This document shows positions 11,495 to 21,600 of a DNA stretch of 64,000 nucleotides, in pieces. The DNA lies in assembly GCA_023053685.1 (NCBI GenBank), contig JALIGW010000021.1:14029092-14093091 (forward strand). Direction: 5' to 3'. The stretch is from Diadophis punctatus similis. Its lineage: Eukaryota; Chordata; Lepidosauria; Squamata; Dipsadidae. The stretch's first letter is position 1. Every line of letters starts with the position of its first letter. Below the pieces are notes generated by a model, which was not told where the DNA came from, made no database searches, and was given only the letters and a program-made list of their open reading frames with translations. The position numbers were made by a program, and so were the translations under genes.

Positions 11495-11546
11495 TTCTTG
11501 CAGATGTTTCATGACCCAAACTAGGTAACATCATCAGTGCTAGAAG
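11495..11546 (-). ncRNA. Hammerhead-like motif, family 1
   Basis: Core CTGATGA and hairpin intact; GAAACATC in place of GAAACGTC, a CpG-decay change. Confidence 0.5.
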
Positions 11547-11581
11547 GGAGAAGGTATTGTGGAGACAAGGAGGAGAAGTTC

Positions 11582-11868
11582 ACAAAAAGGGATCACATGA
11601 CTCCGGGACACTGCAACCGTCATAAGTACATGCCAGTTGCCAAGGCTCTGAATTTTGGGGACGTGACTATAAAGATGCTGCAATGGTTGTAAGTTGTGAG
11701 CCGCCCAGAGTCCCCCGGGAGTTGGGCGGCATAGAAATTTTAATAAATAAATAAATAAATAAATGGTTGTAAGTGTGAAAAACAGACATAAGTCACTTTT
11801 TTCAGTGCTGTTGTAACTTCGAATGGTGACTAAACGAAATGTTGTAAGTCAAGGATGACCTGTATATA
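11582..11868 (+). mobile_element. 'gttaagtgaa' MITE copy with a LINE tail inserted
   Basis: Body blocks ACACTGCAACCGTCATAAGT and GTAAGTGTGAAAAACAG of the family, split by the insertion at 11695-11761. Confidence 0.75.
11695..11761 (+). mobile_element. 5'-truncated LINE 3' end with target duplication
   Basis: 67 bp (GCCGCCCAGAGTCC, GTTGGGCGGC, (AAAT)n tail) flanked by a perfect 13-bp repeat AATGGTTGTAAGT (11682-11694, 11762-11774). This shows that the 'gccgccc' block moves by target-primed retrotransposition. Confidence 0.85.
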
Positions 11869-13105
11869 GGACGCCCATCTTCTTACCACATCTGGGCAGC
11901 ATCCAATCAAGAATTAAAGCAAGGGATAACATCCTATTCAAACCACACAGTTTGAAACATCGAAAATGCCAAGTCAACCTTCTGATGTGCAAGTATCCCA
12001 TCTCATTCCAGCATGTAGCATGTCCTACATGGTGTTTGTCAAAGCAGAGTGAGGCTTTGATTGTGTAGTCCCAACTAACGTCTTGAATTCGCGGACAACC
12101 TTCAACTCCACTCCCATATGGACCTACTCAGAAATGGAGAGCAGAGGTGTAATTTGCTCGTCCTTTGATCTCCAAGTTCAAAAGCAGAACAATATAAAAG
12201 TCCATTCCATTCCTTAATGGAATCCCAGCTTCTTACTGGTTTAAACTATTCAACCCTTCCTACTGGGATACCCATGGTTCATTCTGGGCCGCTGCCATCT
12301 CAACAGATTAAAATGTCCAAGTTCCTGAGCTGATTCTTCGCAGATGAAAGAGGTACTTACTCAGGAGCTGTAGAGGTTTGTGCCATATAACACAAGCAAT
12401 TTCTTCCAAAAAAATCAGTACATAGATGGATTATTGTTCCACAGTATACATACAACTTCCACTCACCAAGAACTATGTCTTAGTTCAGCAAAAACTTTTT
12501 TTTAAAAAAACCTTCTTTGAAGCTGCAAACAGAAAACTTAAGTCATGGGGACAATTCTGCATTTTATGCTTTTCTTTACAATCCTCTTAAATCAGCGAAC
12601 AACGGAGTTTTTATTCTTCCAATCTATTTCCTTCGTGCCAAAAATGTCTTTGGGCCAAATAAACTTTCCAGAGAAAACATGTTCGCTTCCAGAATCCTAA
12701 ATCCATCCTGCTCAATTTTTACGTATTGCGTTTTATTTCGTTTTGAAGAGGGCCTGTTTCATCGGAGGGCATGAGAGGAGATTAATTAGAAATTTAGTAG
12801 TCATTTACTATCTATAAGTGGTATTAAAAGTCTGCCTCTGTAATTGGAACTGTTACAGTTACCATGATTAGCAGTCACTGGTTGTCTTGTAGCCATACAT
12901 CAATGCACTGAATTTCCTTTGTAAGTTCTGGAGTTTGACAGACTTCACCATATATTCCTTGCCTTGCCAATGGTTGTTTAGCCCAAAACAAAAATTCCCA
13001 AAGTCTACTCAACCACAGTTCATTGAACTGAAGTTTCTGGATTCACATAGAGGCCTGACTGACCTGTGAACACAAGAGCCTGGGTTATACAACATGATGG
13101 GACAA
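11869..13105. other. No gene recognised
   Basis: Unique-looking DNA, short ORFs only, no repeat family recognised. Confidence 0.5.
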
Positions 13106-13617
13106 GAATGTTGGAAACTTGGAATATTGCATCTGGTTTTGGATTCCCACGATATCAAAAAGACGTTGAGACTCCAGAAAAAGAGCAACAAAGATGATAA
13201 AAGGACTGGAAGCTAAAACATATAAAGAACGGTTGCTGGAATTGAGTATGTCTGGTTTAATGAAAAGAAGGATTAGGGTGACATGATAGCAGTGTTCCAA
13301 TATTTGAGGGGCTGTCTCCAAGAAGAGGGGGTCAAACTATTCTCCAAAGCACCCGAAGGCAGGACAAGAAGCAATGGATGGAAACTAAACAAGGATAGAA
13401 GCAACCTGGAATTAAGGAGGAATTTTCTGACAGTTAAAACAATCAATCTGTGGAACGGCTTGCCACCGGAAGTTGTGAATGCTCCATCATTGGAAGTTTT
13501 TAAGAAGAGATTGGACAGTCACTTGTCTGAAATGGTATAAGGTCTCCTGCTTGAGCAGGGGGCTGGACTAGAAGACCTCTAAGGTTCTTTCCGACTCTTA
13601 TTCTGTTATTCTGTTAA
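13106..13617 (+). pseudogene. CR1 LINE 3' end (reverse transcriptase C-terminus and 3' UTR)
   Basis: Encodes GCLQEEGVKLFSKAPEGRTR, NFLTVKTINLWNGLPPEVV and LEVFKKRLDSHL in broken frames. This matches the conserved CR1 C-terminal region. The 3' UTR is the GGACTAGAAGACCTC block and the copy ends ATTCTGTTATTCTG. Confidence 0.88.
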
Positions 13618-13815
13618 TGTCTACGAAGATTCTCCGTCATCCAGGTCTCGATTGTCCCAAAGGTGCTTTTTCAAAAGGCAACTGGACTTTCTGGTTTTTC
13701 TTTGAAGTCGTTGGATGAGAAGCTTCCAGAGCTGAAGAAGCTTCTTGGATGAGAAGCGAAACGTCTTCAAAGAAAAACCAGAAAGTCCCGTTGCCTCTTG
13801 AAAAAGCACCTTGGT
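13618..13815 (+). mobile_element. Fold-back repeat with hammerhead-like family 2 core
   Basis: Opens TCTACGAAGATTCTCCGTCA and carries AAAAGGCAACTGGACTTTCT; the right half repeats these inverted (GAAAGTCCCGTTGCCTC). The ribozyme-like core is at 13724-13771. Confidence 0.65.
13724..13771 (+). ncRNA. Hammerhead-like motif, family 2, copy b
   Basis: CTGAAGA, extra A, perfect 6-bp hairpin GCTTCT/TGGATG/AGAAGC, then GAAACGTC intact. The outer stem is short (3 bp). Confidence 0.5.
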
Positions 13816-13922
13816 GATTATTCTGTTAATGTAGTGAATGGGTCCATGGAATGGACCTTCTGGCTCTGTCCCAGCATTAGGTGCACTGGACAAGCCAAAG
13901 TGCTTGAAATATGAGACATGGG

Positions 13923-14739
13923 CAGGGGTGAAATTCAAAATTTTTCCCTACCGGTTCTGTGGGCGTGGCTTGATGGACGTGGCAGGGGAAGGTTATTGCA
14001 AAATCTCCATTCCCACCAGTGGTGGGTTCCTACCAGTGCGGTCCACTCTATAGTGGTGACGTCACAGTACCAGTGCGGTCGGTTGCCGGTGCCTGGGCGC
14101 CGCCATTTTTTAAAAAAAATAAATAAATTTTTTTTTAAACATTTTCTTCTGTGCATACCCAGAAGTTGAGCTTCCAGCACTGCACATGCGCTGCCTTCCT
14201 ACCCACAGTGAATCCAAGCAGGGGAGGATGGCTGAGGGAGTGCGTGAGACGCTGAAAGAACCGGTGGCAGGAGCTATCTCAGTTCCCCTCCCTTCAGCAG
14301 TCCAAGAAGCCATGAACGCGCGGTGATGATCCTAGGCATTTTCACACGTTTGAGGCTTCTCGAGCTGCTGAGGGCAGGGGGAACAGGCGGCAGGAGCCTA
14401 GGATCATCGAATGGGGAGAAGCATTCACTAGAAGAACCTCTGCCGCGGTCTTGCTGCTCCCGCTGCGGGCGGCTGCGTTGCGGGTGGGCAATGCCCCCTG
14501 CTTCTCCGGCCACTGCCAAGCTGCGAGGCCCATGCCCACCCGGTCACATGGCTGGCAAGCCATACCCACAAAATAAGCCACGCCCACAGAGTGGTAGTAA
14601 AAAAAATTAGGAACCCGACCCTGATTCCCACCCCACTCTGGGGCCAGCCAGAGGTGGTATTTGCCGGTTCTCCGAACTACTCAAAATTTCCGCTACTGGT
14701 TCTCCAGAACCTGTCAGAATTTGCTGGATTTCACCCCTG
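13923..14739 (+). mobile_element. hAT element, 'caggggtgaaat' termini, nested
   Basis: 817 bp with termini CAGGGGTGAAATTC and GGATTTCACCCCTG. The flanking 8-mers GACATGGG and GATGTGGG match 6 of 8. A second hAT-like terminus (CAGTGGTGGGTTCCTACC) begins about 14018, so the element is composite. No transposase frame. Confidence 0.75.
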
Positions 14740-14747
14740 GATGTGGG

Positions 14748-15430
14748 GCACAATCCAGTTTTCTCCATATACATAATTTCAGTAGGATCAAGAGACCTGG
14801 AAAAAACAGTGTTTCATCAAGCAAGGATTCTCAATGTATGCTTAGCTTTGGCTCTTCCTGCTTGCAACCAAGATGGCTCCAGGCCCCAATGTATTGCAAT
14901 GAAAAACTGCTTTTGGAAATCAGAGCATTGTTACAAACAATCCCAAAATTCTACTATTTCAGGAATAGATATTCTATGTTTGGAAGGTTTGTCCTGCTTT
15001 GGAGAATGTACAGGAACAGGGTCTTTATCATATCAATGTACAGTATGTTTAGAATATTTCAAGTTGGATTCCCGACTGCTAGTCATCACTTTTCTGATGA
15101 ACTTTTCATCTTCTGAATGTCTCAAGCTGTCTGTTATAATACTTGCAGAATTGCAGAGTTTTTAATACCCTAAAGCCACAGTAGTAATATTTTATGGTGA
15201 GTCTGAAGTTTATATAAACCAGATGGAAGGAGGGAAAATGGTGATTTTCACTCTTTTTAAATCCTATGAACTTTTAAATATTTTTTTCCAATTATCCAGA
15301 TCCAAATATTATAACCTGAACTGGAAGAAAGCATATTTTAAGTTTGCAGTGCTTTTCTCAGACTAAGAATTAGTTGATTAATTAATCAGCTAATTAATTA
15401 ATTGATTAATTTCTGAGTAAATGTGAACAG
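14748..15430. other. No gene recognised
   Basis: Two overlapping ORFs of 140-151 codons lie here, but neither resembles a known family and they overlap each other; treated as chance. Confidence 0.45.
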
Positions 15431-15436
15431 GTAAAC

Positions 15437-16070
15437 AAATTAAAACTGACATTAAACATTTGCCAGACCAATCCTCGAATACAGTTCATCTGTCTGGAAC
15501 CCACACCGCATATCGGACATAAATACATTAGAAAGTGTCCAGAGATAATTTACAAGAAGAGTCCTCCACTCCTCTACTCACAACAGAATACCTTACGCAA
15601 CCAGACTTGAAATCCTAGGCTTAGAAAGCTACGTCGCCTTCGGCACGACCTAAGCATAACTCATAAAATTATCTGCTACAACGTCCTTCCTGTCAACGAC
15701 TACTTCAGCTTCAACCACAACAATACACAAGCACACAACAGATACAAACTCAAAGTGAACCGTTCCAAACTTGACTGTAGAAAATACGACTTTAGCAACA
15801 GAGTGGTAAATGCCTGGAACTCACTACCTGATTCTGTGGTTTCGTCACCAAATCCCCAAAACTTCACCCTTAGACTGTCCACTGTTGACCTCACCCGATT
15901 CCTAAGAGGTCAGTAAGGGGCGTGCATAAGTGCACCAGCGTGCCTACCGTCCCTGTCCTAATGTTCCCTCTTATCAGTACCCATCTTATGTATATAAACA
16001 ATGTTATATCTATGTATATTACCAACACGTACTTGACAAAAATAAATAAATAAAAAATAAAATAAAAATA
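15437..16070 (+). pseudogene. Non-LTR retrotransposon 3' end (CR1/L2/Rex-like clade)
   Basis: Broken-frame translation gives YNVLPVNDYFSFNHNNT, then KYDFSNRVVNAWNSLPDSVV, then LTRFLRGQ and stop. The WNSLPDSVV motif is typical of the C-terminus of CR1/jockey-group reverse transcriptase ORFs. A short 3' UTR and an AAATAAAT tail follow. The 20902-21006 fragment is the same tail inverted. Confidence 0.8.
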
Positions 16071-16384
16071 AAAATAAAATGCTTGTTTTACTGGGCTAAA
16101 ATAAAATGCTTGTTTTACTGGGCTAAAGTGGGGGAAGGGACGTCCGTTATTCAGAAATGTCTGTTAAATCAGAAAGTATGACATCCAGGTGACTTTGAAC
16201 ACAAAATCACTGCACCAATTATGTAAAATCACAGTGGAAACTTGGTTTATTGCCTGCCAATCTGTTGCCATCAAATCTGTTAAAGAGACGTGTTTCCTTG
16301 TTTGTATTCCTTTGTTTCCAGTTTCCATTTTATCTTGCCCCAGAAAACAATACAAATCAAACATTTTAAATTAAGAAATCTCTC

Positions 16385-16485
16385 ATCTGGTCGTAACTAT
16401 GAAAAACGGTCATAAGTCCCTTTTTTCAGTGCTGTTTGAACGGTCACTAAAAAAAACGTTGTAAGTCGAGGACTACCTGTAACAA
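16385..16485 (+). mobile_element. 'gttaagtgaa' MITE, right-end fragment
   Basis: AAAAACGGTCATAAGTC and GTAAGTCGAGGACTACCTGT define the right terminus. Confidence 0.7.
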
Positions 16486-16808
16486 GGAAATAAATTTAGT
16501 TTTGAATGCTTTGTGCTTGGATCCGCCACGTAAGCAATTAGGAAGAGGACTCATCACTGCTGGGTCTCTGTAGAAAATGTATAATTATTTCTTCAGAGTT
16601 GCAAACCCCTGTTGTTAGTATGTAAGGAACTCTTTCCTCTCCTTAGGAGAAAACGACACTGTTTCTTCTTCCTCTGCTGGCAACTGAAAAGCATTTTCTC
16701 AACTCTATCTGAAAGGGATAACTTCGTTTTATTGCCTTTTTATTGCTAGATCATGTGAGGAAGGATACAAGCGGCGTCATTTTTTTTCCAAATCAAAAAA
16801 ATTCTTCA
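16486..16808. other. No feature recognised
   Basis: No repeat or coding signal. Confidence 0.5.
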
Positions 16809-17870
16809 CGATTTAACAGATTAACAGAGTTGGAAGGGACCTTGTAGGCAGTAGTGAGTTTCACTTACCTTTCCTACCAATTCAGGAATGGGAGAGTGCA
16901 CTCAACACTTCTGCGCATGCACAGAGAGTTTTTAATGATGTCTGGGTGGGTGGGCGGAGCCTCCCGCCACCGCTGCTACCAGTTCGCCTGAACCGGTGCA
17001 AACCGGTAGCAACCCACCACTGCTTGTAGGTCATCTAGTCCAACACCACCACCACCCCCTGTTCAAACAAGAGAGAGACCCTACACCATTTCTGACAGAT
17101 GGCAGTCCAGTCTCTTCTTGAAAGCCTCCAGTGATGAAGCTCCCACAACTTCTGAAGGCAACTTCTGTTCCATGTGTTGATTGCTCTCCCTGTCAGAAAA
17201 TTCCTCCTTCTTTCTAGGTTGAATCTATCCTTGATCAGTTTCCATCCATTATTCCTTACCTGGCCTTCAGGTGCTTTGGAGAATAGCTTGACCCCCTCCT
17301 CTCTGTGGCAGCCTCTCAAATATTGGAAGGCTGCTATCCTGTCTCCCCTGGTCCTTCTTTTCATTAAACTAGACATACCCAGTTCCTGCAACCGTTCATC
17401 GTATGTTTTAGCCTCCAGTCCCCTAATCATCCTGGTTGCTCTTCTCTGCACTCTTTCTAGAGTCTCAACATCTTTATTATCGTGTGGTGACCAAAACTGG
17501 ATGCTGTACTCTAGGTTTGGTCTTCCTAAGACTTTATAGAGTGGTATTAGTACCTCCCTTGATCTTGATCATATCCCTCTGTTTATACATCCGAGGATTG
17601 TATTCGCTTTTTTGGGTGCTGCGTACACTTCTGGCTCACGTTTAAGGGATCGTCCACTAAGACTCCAAGGTCCCTCTCCCAGTGACTGTTTGGGACCAGG
17701 TTTTTCCTAAACTGTCCTTGGACCTTTAGTTTTTTTTTTTTCCTGCCCCGGTGTAAAACCTTGCTCTTCTCCATGTTAAATGTCCTGTGGTTAGATAGGG
17801 CCCTCCATCTCTCTTGAGCTCTGCGGATGTTTTCCAAACCACCCACTCCAAATCCCAGCGGCTCTTCTGC
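16809..17870 (-). pseudogene. CR1 LINE, RT C-terminal part and 3' end, interrupted by a hAT
   Basis: Minus-strand frames give ERDLGVLVDDPLNVSQKCTQ (RT region, about 17590-17760) then QRRATRMIRGLEAKTYDERL, GDRIAAFQYLRGCHREEGVK and NFLTGRAINTWNRS. This is the standard CR1 C-terminal order. The longest CR1 piece in the window. The hAT at 16849-17022 splits its 3' UTR. Confidence 0.9.
16849..17022. mobile_element. hAT MITE in CR1, 'cagtggtgggtt' type
   Basis: 174 bp with termini CAGTAGTGAGTTTCAC and GGTAGCAACCCACCACTG and a perfect 8-bp duplication CTTGTAGG (16841-16848, 17023-17030). Confidence 0.9.
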
Positions 17871-18153
17871 ATCTCTGGATGGAGGCTGCCCGCTCTGCCT
17901 GCTGGACTGCCAAGAGATTTCGACGTGCAAATAACAGAAACAGTTTTGGCAGCCTCTCAAAAAGGGGGATCGCAAATGCCACCAGTCGGGAAGAGGGTTC
18001 TCCAAAGAGGGAGCCTCGAGCGAGTTTAAGCATTCTCACCGCTGATCTCTTGCCAGCTGTCGCTTTGGAAATCCAGCTCTGTAGCTATTCACAGTTGATT
18101 ACTTCCTGGCATGAAGTCTGAAAGCCTGACAGCAGGGAAACCAAAACTACTGT

Positions 18154-18214
<61 letters not shown>
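18154..18214. repeat. (TG)n microsatellite
   Basis: About 30 TG units. Confidence 0.97.
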
Positions 18215-18216
<2 letters not shown>

Positions 18217-18366
18217 AAGGTATGCAGAACAGAAGTAGGAAGAATTTATCCAACATCATTTAGCAGGACTGGAAACGTCTGTGTGGGATGTTCAGAGTTC
18301 CAGCTTTGGTCCCAGAGCCATGCTGAGCCAGCTGGGATACAAAGCTTCGGCTAGAACTTTAAATAA

Positions 18367-18408
18367 CAGAATAACAGGGTTGGAAGGGACCTTGGAGGTC
18401 CTCTAGTC
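18367..18408 (-). pseudogene. CR1 3' end, part 1 (split by hAT)
   Basis: ATAACAGGGTTGGAAGGGAC block; continues at 20192 after the inserted hAT. Confidence 0.85.
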
Positions 18409-18579
18409 CAGTGTTTTTCAACCACTGTGCCGCGGCACACTAGTGTGCCGTGACATAGTGTAAGGTGTGCCGTGGGAAAAACACCCGCCGGATGTTTTTG
18501 CTACAGGACATCTCTGTGTCCCGAAAGTTGGTTTCGGGACACAGAGATGCCTCTATTACTGTATTTATCGGCTGTATTA

Positions 18580-19371
18580 CCTTCCTTCCTTCTGTCTTTC
18601 TCCCTGTAGGAGAAAGAAGGAACCTCTGTTGCCGTCTCCCGCGGGGCTGCAGCCACCCGACTGAGTCCCCGACCGTGGCAGCATCCCTGCTGTTCTCCGG
18701 CCAAGCGGCGAAGGAGCCCTGGAGCCCTGACGCCGCCCTGCATCTCGGTCTCTTGGGGCTTGTCCGGCAGCCTGCTGGGAAGGCTGCGACGCAGGGAGGG
18801 AAGGAGCTGCTATTGCCGCTCCGGCATGTCTCTGTGGCTGACCGGGGAGCCGCGTCCTTGTTAACAATCGAGAAGCTGCGCGGAGCAGAGGCGCCTGGCG
18901 AGCGAGGTGAGTGGCTACATCGGCTGCAGGCTCCTGCCCGCGTCTCCCGCCCACCCGCCTCTCATTCTTTTAAATGCTAAGGCAAGAGGTGGGCAAGCGG
19001 GCGGGAGACGCGGGCAGGAGCCTGCCGCCGATGCAGCCACTCGCCTCGCTCGCCAGGCACCTCTACTCCGCGCAGCTTCTCCATTGTTAACAAGGACGCG
19101 GCTCCCCGGTCAGCCACAGAGACATGCCGGAGCGGCAATAGCACCTCCTTCCCTCCCTGCGTCGCAGCCTTCCCAGCAGGCTGCCGGACAAGCCCCAAGA
19201 GACCGAGATGCAGGGCGGCGTCAGGGCTCCAGGGCTCCTTCGCCGCTTGGCCGGAGAACAACAGGGATGCTGCCACGGTCGGGGACTCAGTCGGGTGGCT
19301 GCAGCCCCGTGGGAGACGGCAACAGAGGTTCCTTCTTTCTCCTACAGGGAGAAAGACAGAAGGAAGGAAGG
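18580..19371. repeat. Inverted repeat, arms about 390 bp, loop about 30 bp
   Basis: GC-rich arms differ at only scattered positions. The outer ends are CCTTCCTTCCTTCTGTC and GACAGAAGGAAGGAAGG. Transcription would give a long hairpin RNA. Confidence 0.88.
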
Positions 19372-19433
19372 AAGGAAGGAAGGAAGGAAGGAAGGAAGGA
19401 AGGAAGGAAGGAAGGAGAAGACAGACAGACGGA

Positions 19434-19489
<56 letters not shown>

Positions 19490-19493
19490 AAAA

Positions 19494-19581
<88 letters not shown>

Positions 19582-19624
19582 AAAAGAAGTTAGGAAGGAA
19601 GACAGACAGACAGAAAGAAAGAAA

Positions 19625-19696
<72 letters not shown>

Positions 19697-19758
19697 GAAG
19701 TTAGGAAGGAAGACAAACAGAAAGAAAGAAAGAAAAAGAAAGAGACAGACAGACAGAC

Positions 19759-19825
<67 letters not shown>

Positions 19826-20028
19826 AAAAGAAAGAAGTTAGAAAGGAAGGAAGACAGAAAGAAAGAAAAAGAGATGTTAGGAAGGAAGGAAAGAAGAAGA
19901 AAGAAGACAGACAGACAGAAAGAAAGAAGTTAGGAAGGAAGGAAGACAGAAAGAAAGAAAAAGAGATGTTAGGAAGGAAGGAAAGAAGAAGAAAGAAGAC
20001 AGACAGACAGACAGAAAGAAAGAAAAAT
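19361..20028. repeat. (GGAA)n / (GAAA)n purine tract with ACAG interruptions
   Basis: Almost pure purine on the plus strand. A GTTAGGAAGGAAG-type spacer recurs, indicating higher-order duplication. Confidence 0.96.
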
Positions 20029-20191
20029 AATTTCTTTTTGTTTATTTGATTCCTATTCAAGAGAATTACTTTATATATAGTCAATATAGGCACAGAGTTA
20101 AATTTTTTAAACATTTTCTAATGGTGGTGTGCCTCGTGATTTTTTTCATGAAAAAAGTGTGCCTTTGCACAAAAAAGGTTGAAAAACACTG

Positions 20192-20580
20192 CTCTAGTCC
20201 AACCCCCTGCTCAAGCAGGAAGCCCTATACCATTTCAGGCAAACGGTTGTCCAATTTCTTCTTAAAAACCTCGGTGATGGAGCAGCCACAACTTCTGAAG
20301 GCAAGCCGTTCCACCAATTAAAAGAATTACAGAATAATATTTGGAAGGGACCTTGGAGGTCTTCTAGTCCAACCCCCTGTTGAAGCAGGAAGCCCTATAC
20401 CATTTCAGGCAAACGGTTGTCCAATCTCTTCTTAAAAACGTCGTGTTGGAGCATTCACAACTTCTGAAGGCAAGCCATTCCACTGGTTAATTGTTCTCAC
20501 TCTTAAGAAATTTCTCCTTAGTTCTAAGTTGCTTCTCTCCTTGATCAGTTTCCATCTGCTGCTTCTTGTCTTGCCTAAAG
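20192..20580 (-). pseudogene. Two adjacent CR1 3' ends
   Basis: 20192-20323 continues the copy interrupted at 18408. A second copy with its own 3' terminus (AATATTTGGAAGGGACCTTG) starts at about 20331. Minus-strand translation gives RRNFLRVRTINQWNGLPSEV. Confidence 0.85.
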
Positions 20581-20825
20581 AAATATTGTTTAATCTATGG
20601 GAACCAGAGCTGAATTTGATAAGCAGGATGGGACTTTGGTTTGCAAGCCATAGCTCCGTGACCTCCGGGCCTCTGCAGGGGAGTCTCAAAACATGGCTTT
20701 CAAAGAGAAAGAAATATTTGTTAATTCTATTTTACATCATGCTAGGATCAGTTTGTTTTAACACCCTCATGAGGGGTCCTGCGTTAAGCACTGCTGGGGG
20801 TGAGTTGTAGTTGCAAGAATAAGGC

Positions 20826-21030
20826 TACAATTGGGGGTCCTTGGTGCTCTCTCAGCTGGGTGGTTTTCTTGCAGGTGTTTCATTACTTAACTAGGTAACA
20901 TTTATTTATTTTATTTTATTTTATTTTATTTATTTTGTCAACATGTGTACAAGATAACAGGTATGATATAAACAAACAAAAGCAAAGTATGTATAGGTAA
21001 AAATTAGACAATATCATCAGTGTTAGAAGG
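20826..21030 (-). mobile_element. Hammerhead-like family 1 copy split by a LINE tail
   Basis: Plus strand reads GGGGTCCTTGGTGCTCTCTC, TTCTTGCAGGTGTTTCATTA and CTAGGTAACA, then an insert (20902-21006), then TCATCAGTGTTAGAAGG. The insert separates stem II from the CTGATGA box. Confidence 0.7.
20902..21006 (-). mobile_element. LINE 3'-tail fragment
   Basis: TTTATTTTATTTTATTTTGTCA followed by AACATGTGTACAAGATAAC, the inverted tail of the 15437-16070 LINE type. Confidence 0.6.
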
Positions 21031-21476
21031 AGGAGGAGGAGGAGGAGGAGGAGGAGGAGGAGGAGGAGGAGGAGGAGGAGGAGGAGGAGGAGGAGGAGGA
21101 GGAGGAAGAGAAGGAGGGAAAAGGGAAGGAGGAGGAGGGGAAAGGAAAGGAGGAAGAGGAGGAGGAGGAGAAGGAGGGAAAAGGGAAGGAGGAGGAGGAA
21201 GGGAAAGGAAAGGAGGAAGAGGAGGAGGAGGAGAAGGAGGGGAAAGGAAGGGGGAGGAGGGAGAAAGGAAAGGAGGAGGAGGAGAAAGGGAAGGAGGAGG
21301 GGGAAAGGGGGAGGAGGAGGGGAAAAAGAAAGGAGGAGGAGGAGAAAGGGAAGGAGGAGGAGGGGAAAGGAAGGGGGAGGAGGAGGGGGAAAGCAAAGGA
21401 GGAAGAGGAGGAGGAGAAAGGGAAGGAGGAGGAGGAGGAGGAGGAGGAGGAGAAAGGGGAGGAGGAGGAGGAGAAT
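21028..21476. repeat. (GGA)n-based purine tract
   Basis: About 450 bp of nearly pure G/A on the plus strand with GGGAAAGGAAAGGAGGA-type variants. Confidence 0.97.
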
Positions 21477-21486
21477 GACAACGACA

Positions 21487-21600
21487 ATGACAACAACGAC
21501 TGTGGGCTCATTGGTGCTGGCTGAGTTTGGTAATTTCGTTACAGACATTTCATTACCCAACAAGGTAACCTCATCAGTGCTGGAAGCTGTGTGACATCAT
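21487..21600 (-). mobile_element. Hammerhead-like family 1 copy
   Basis: Core at about 21537-21590: minus strand CTGATGA, G, GTTACC hairpin, GAAATGTC. Preceded on the plus strand by GGGCTCATTGGTGCTGGCTG. Confidence 0.6.

Larger units (their letters stand above)
11080..11560 (-). mobile_element. Tandem array of hammerhead-like retroelement ends (family 1)
   Basis: On the plus strand the array opens with AATAAAGGAGAATCTTTGTAGCTCAGGG, the terminal block of the family. Three units of about 160-195 bp follow, each with a ribozyme-like core, AAGGGAGTGGTGTTTG, a (GGA)n tract and GGGATCCTAGGTGCTCTCTG. Cores lie at 11137-11189, 11333-11384 and 11495-11546. Confidence 0.8.
18409..20191. mobile_element. 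1.8-kb fold-back hAT element with giant palindrome and purine microsatellite
   Basis: Termini CAGTGTTTTTCAACC and GGTTGAAAAACACTG, perfect 8-bp duplication CTCTAGTC (18401-18408, 20192-20199). The interior is a near-perfect inverted repeat, arms about 18580-18960 and 18990-19371. After it comes about 650 bp of (GGAA)n/(GAAA)n. Matching ORF translations on opposite strands of the two arms (for example AAKEPWSPDAALHLGLLGLV) confirm the palindrome. No transposase. Confidence 0.9.

Noticed and set aside
14661..15165. Overlapping ORFs of 140-151 codons
   Set aside because: No recognisable domain, begins inside a hAT element, and two frames compete.
17035..17451. 138-codon ORF with a protein-like sequence (and similar at 29784 and 25982)
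   Set aside because: It is the C-terminal part of CR1 reverse transcriptase ORF, present many times and broken; not a host gene.
18907..19933. ORFs of 228-241 codons rich in Lys/Glu/Arg
   Set aside because: GAAA/GGAA microsatellite and palindrome arms of a hAT, not a protein.
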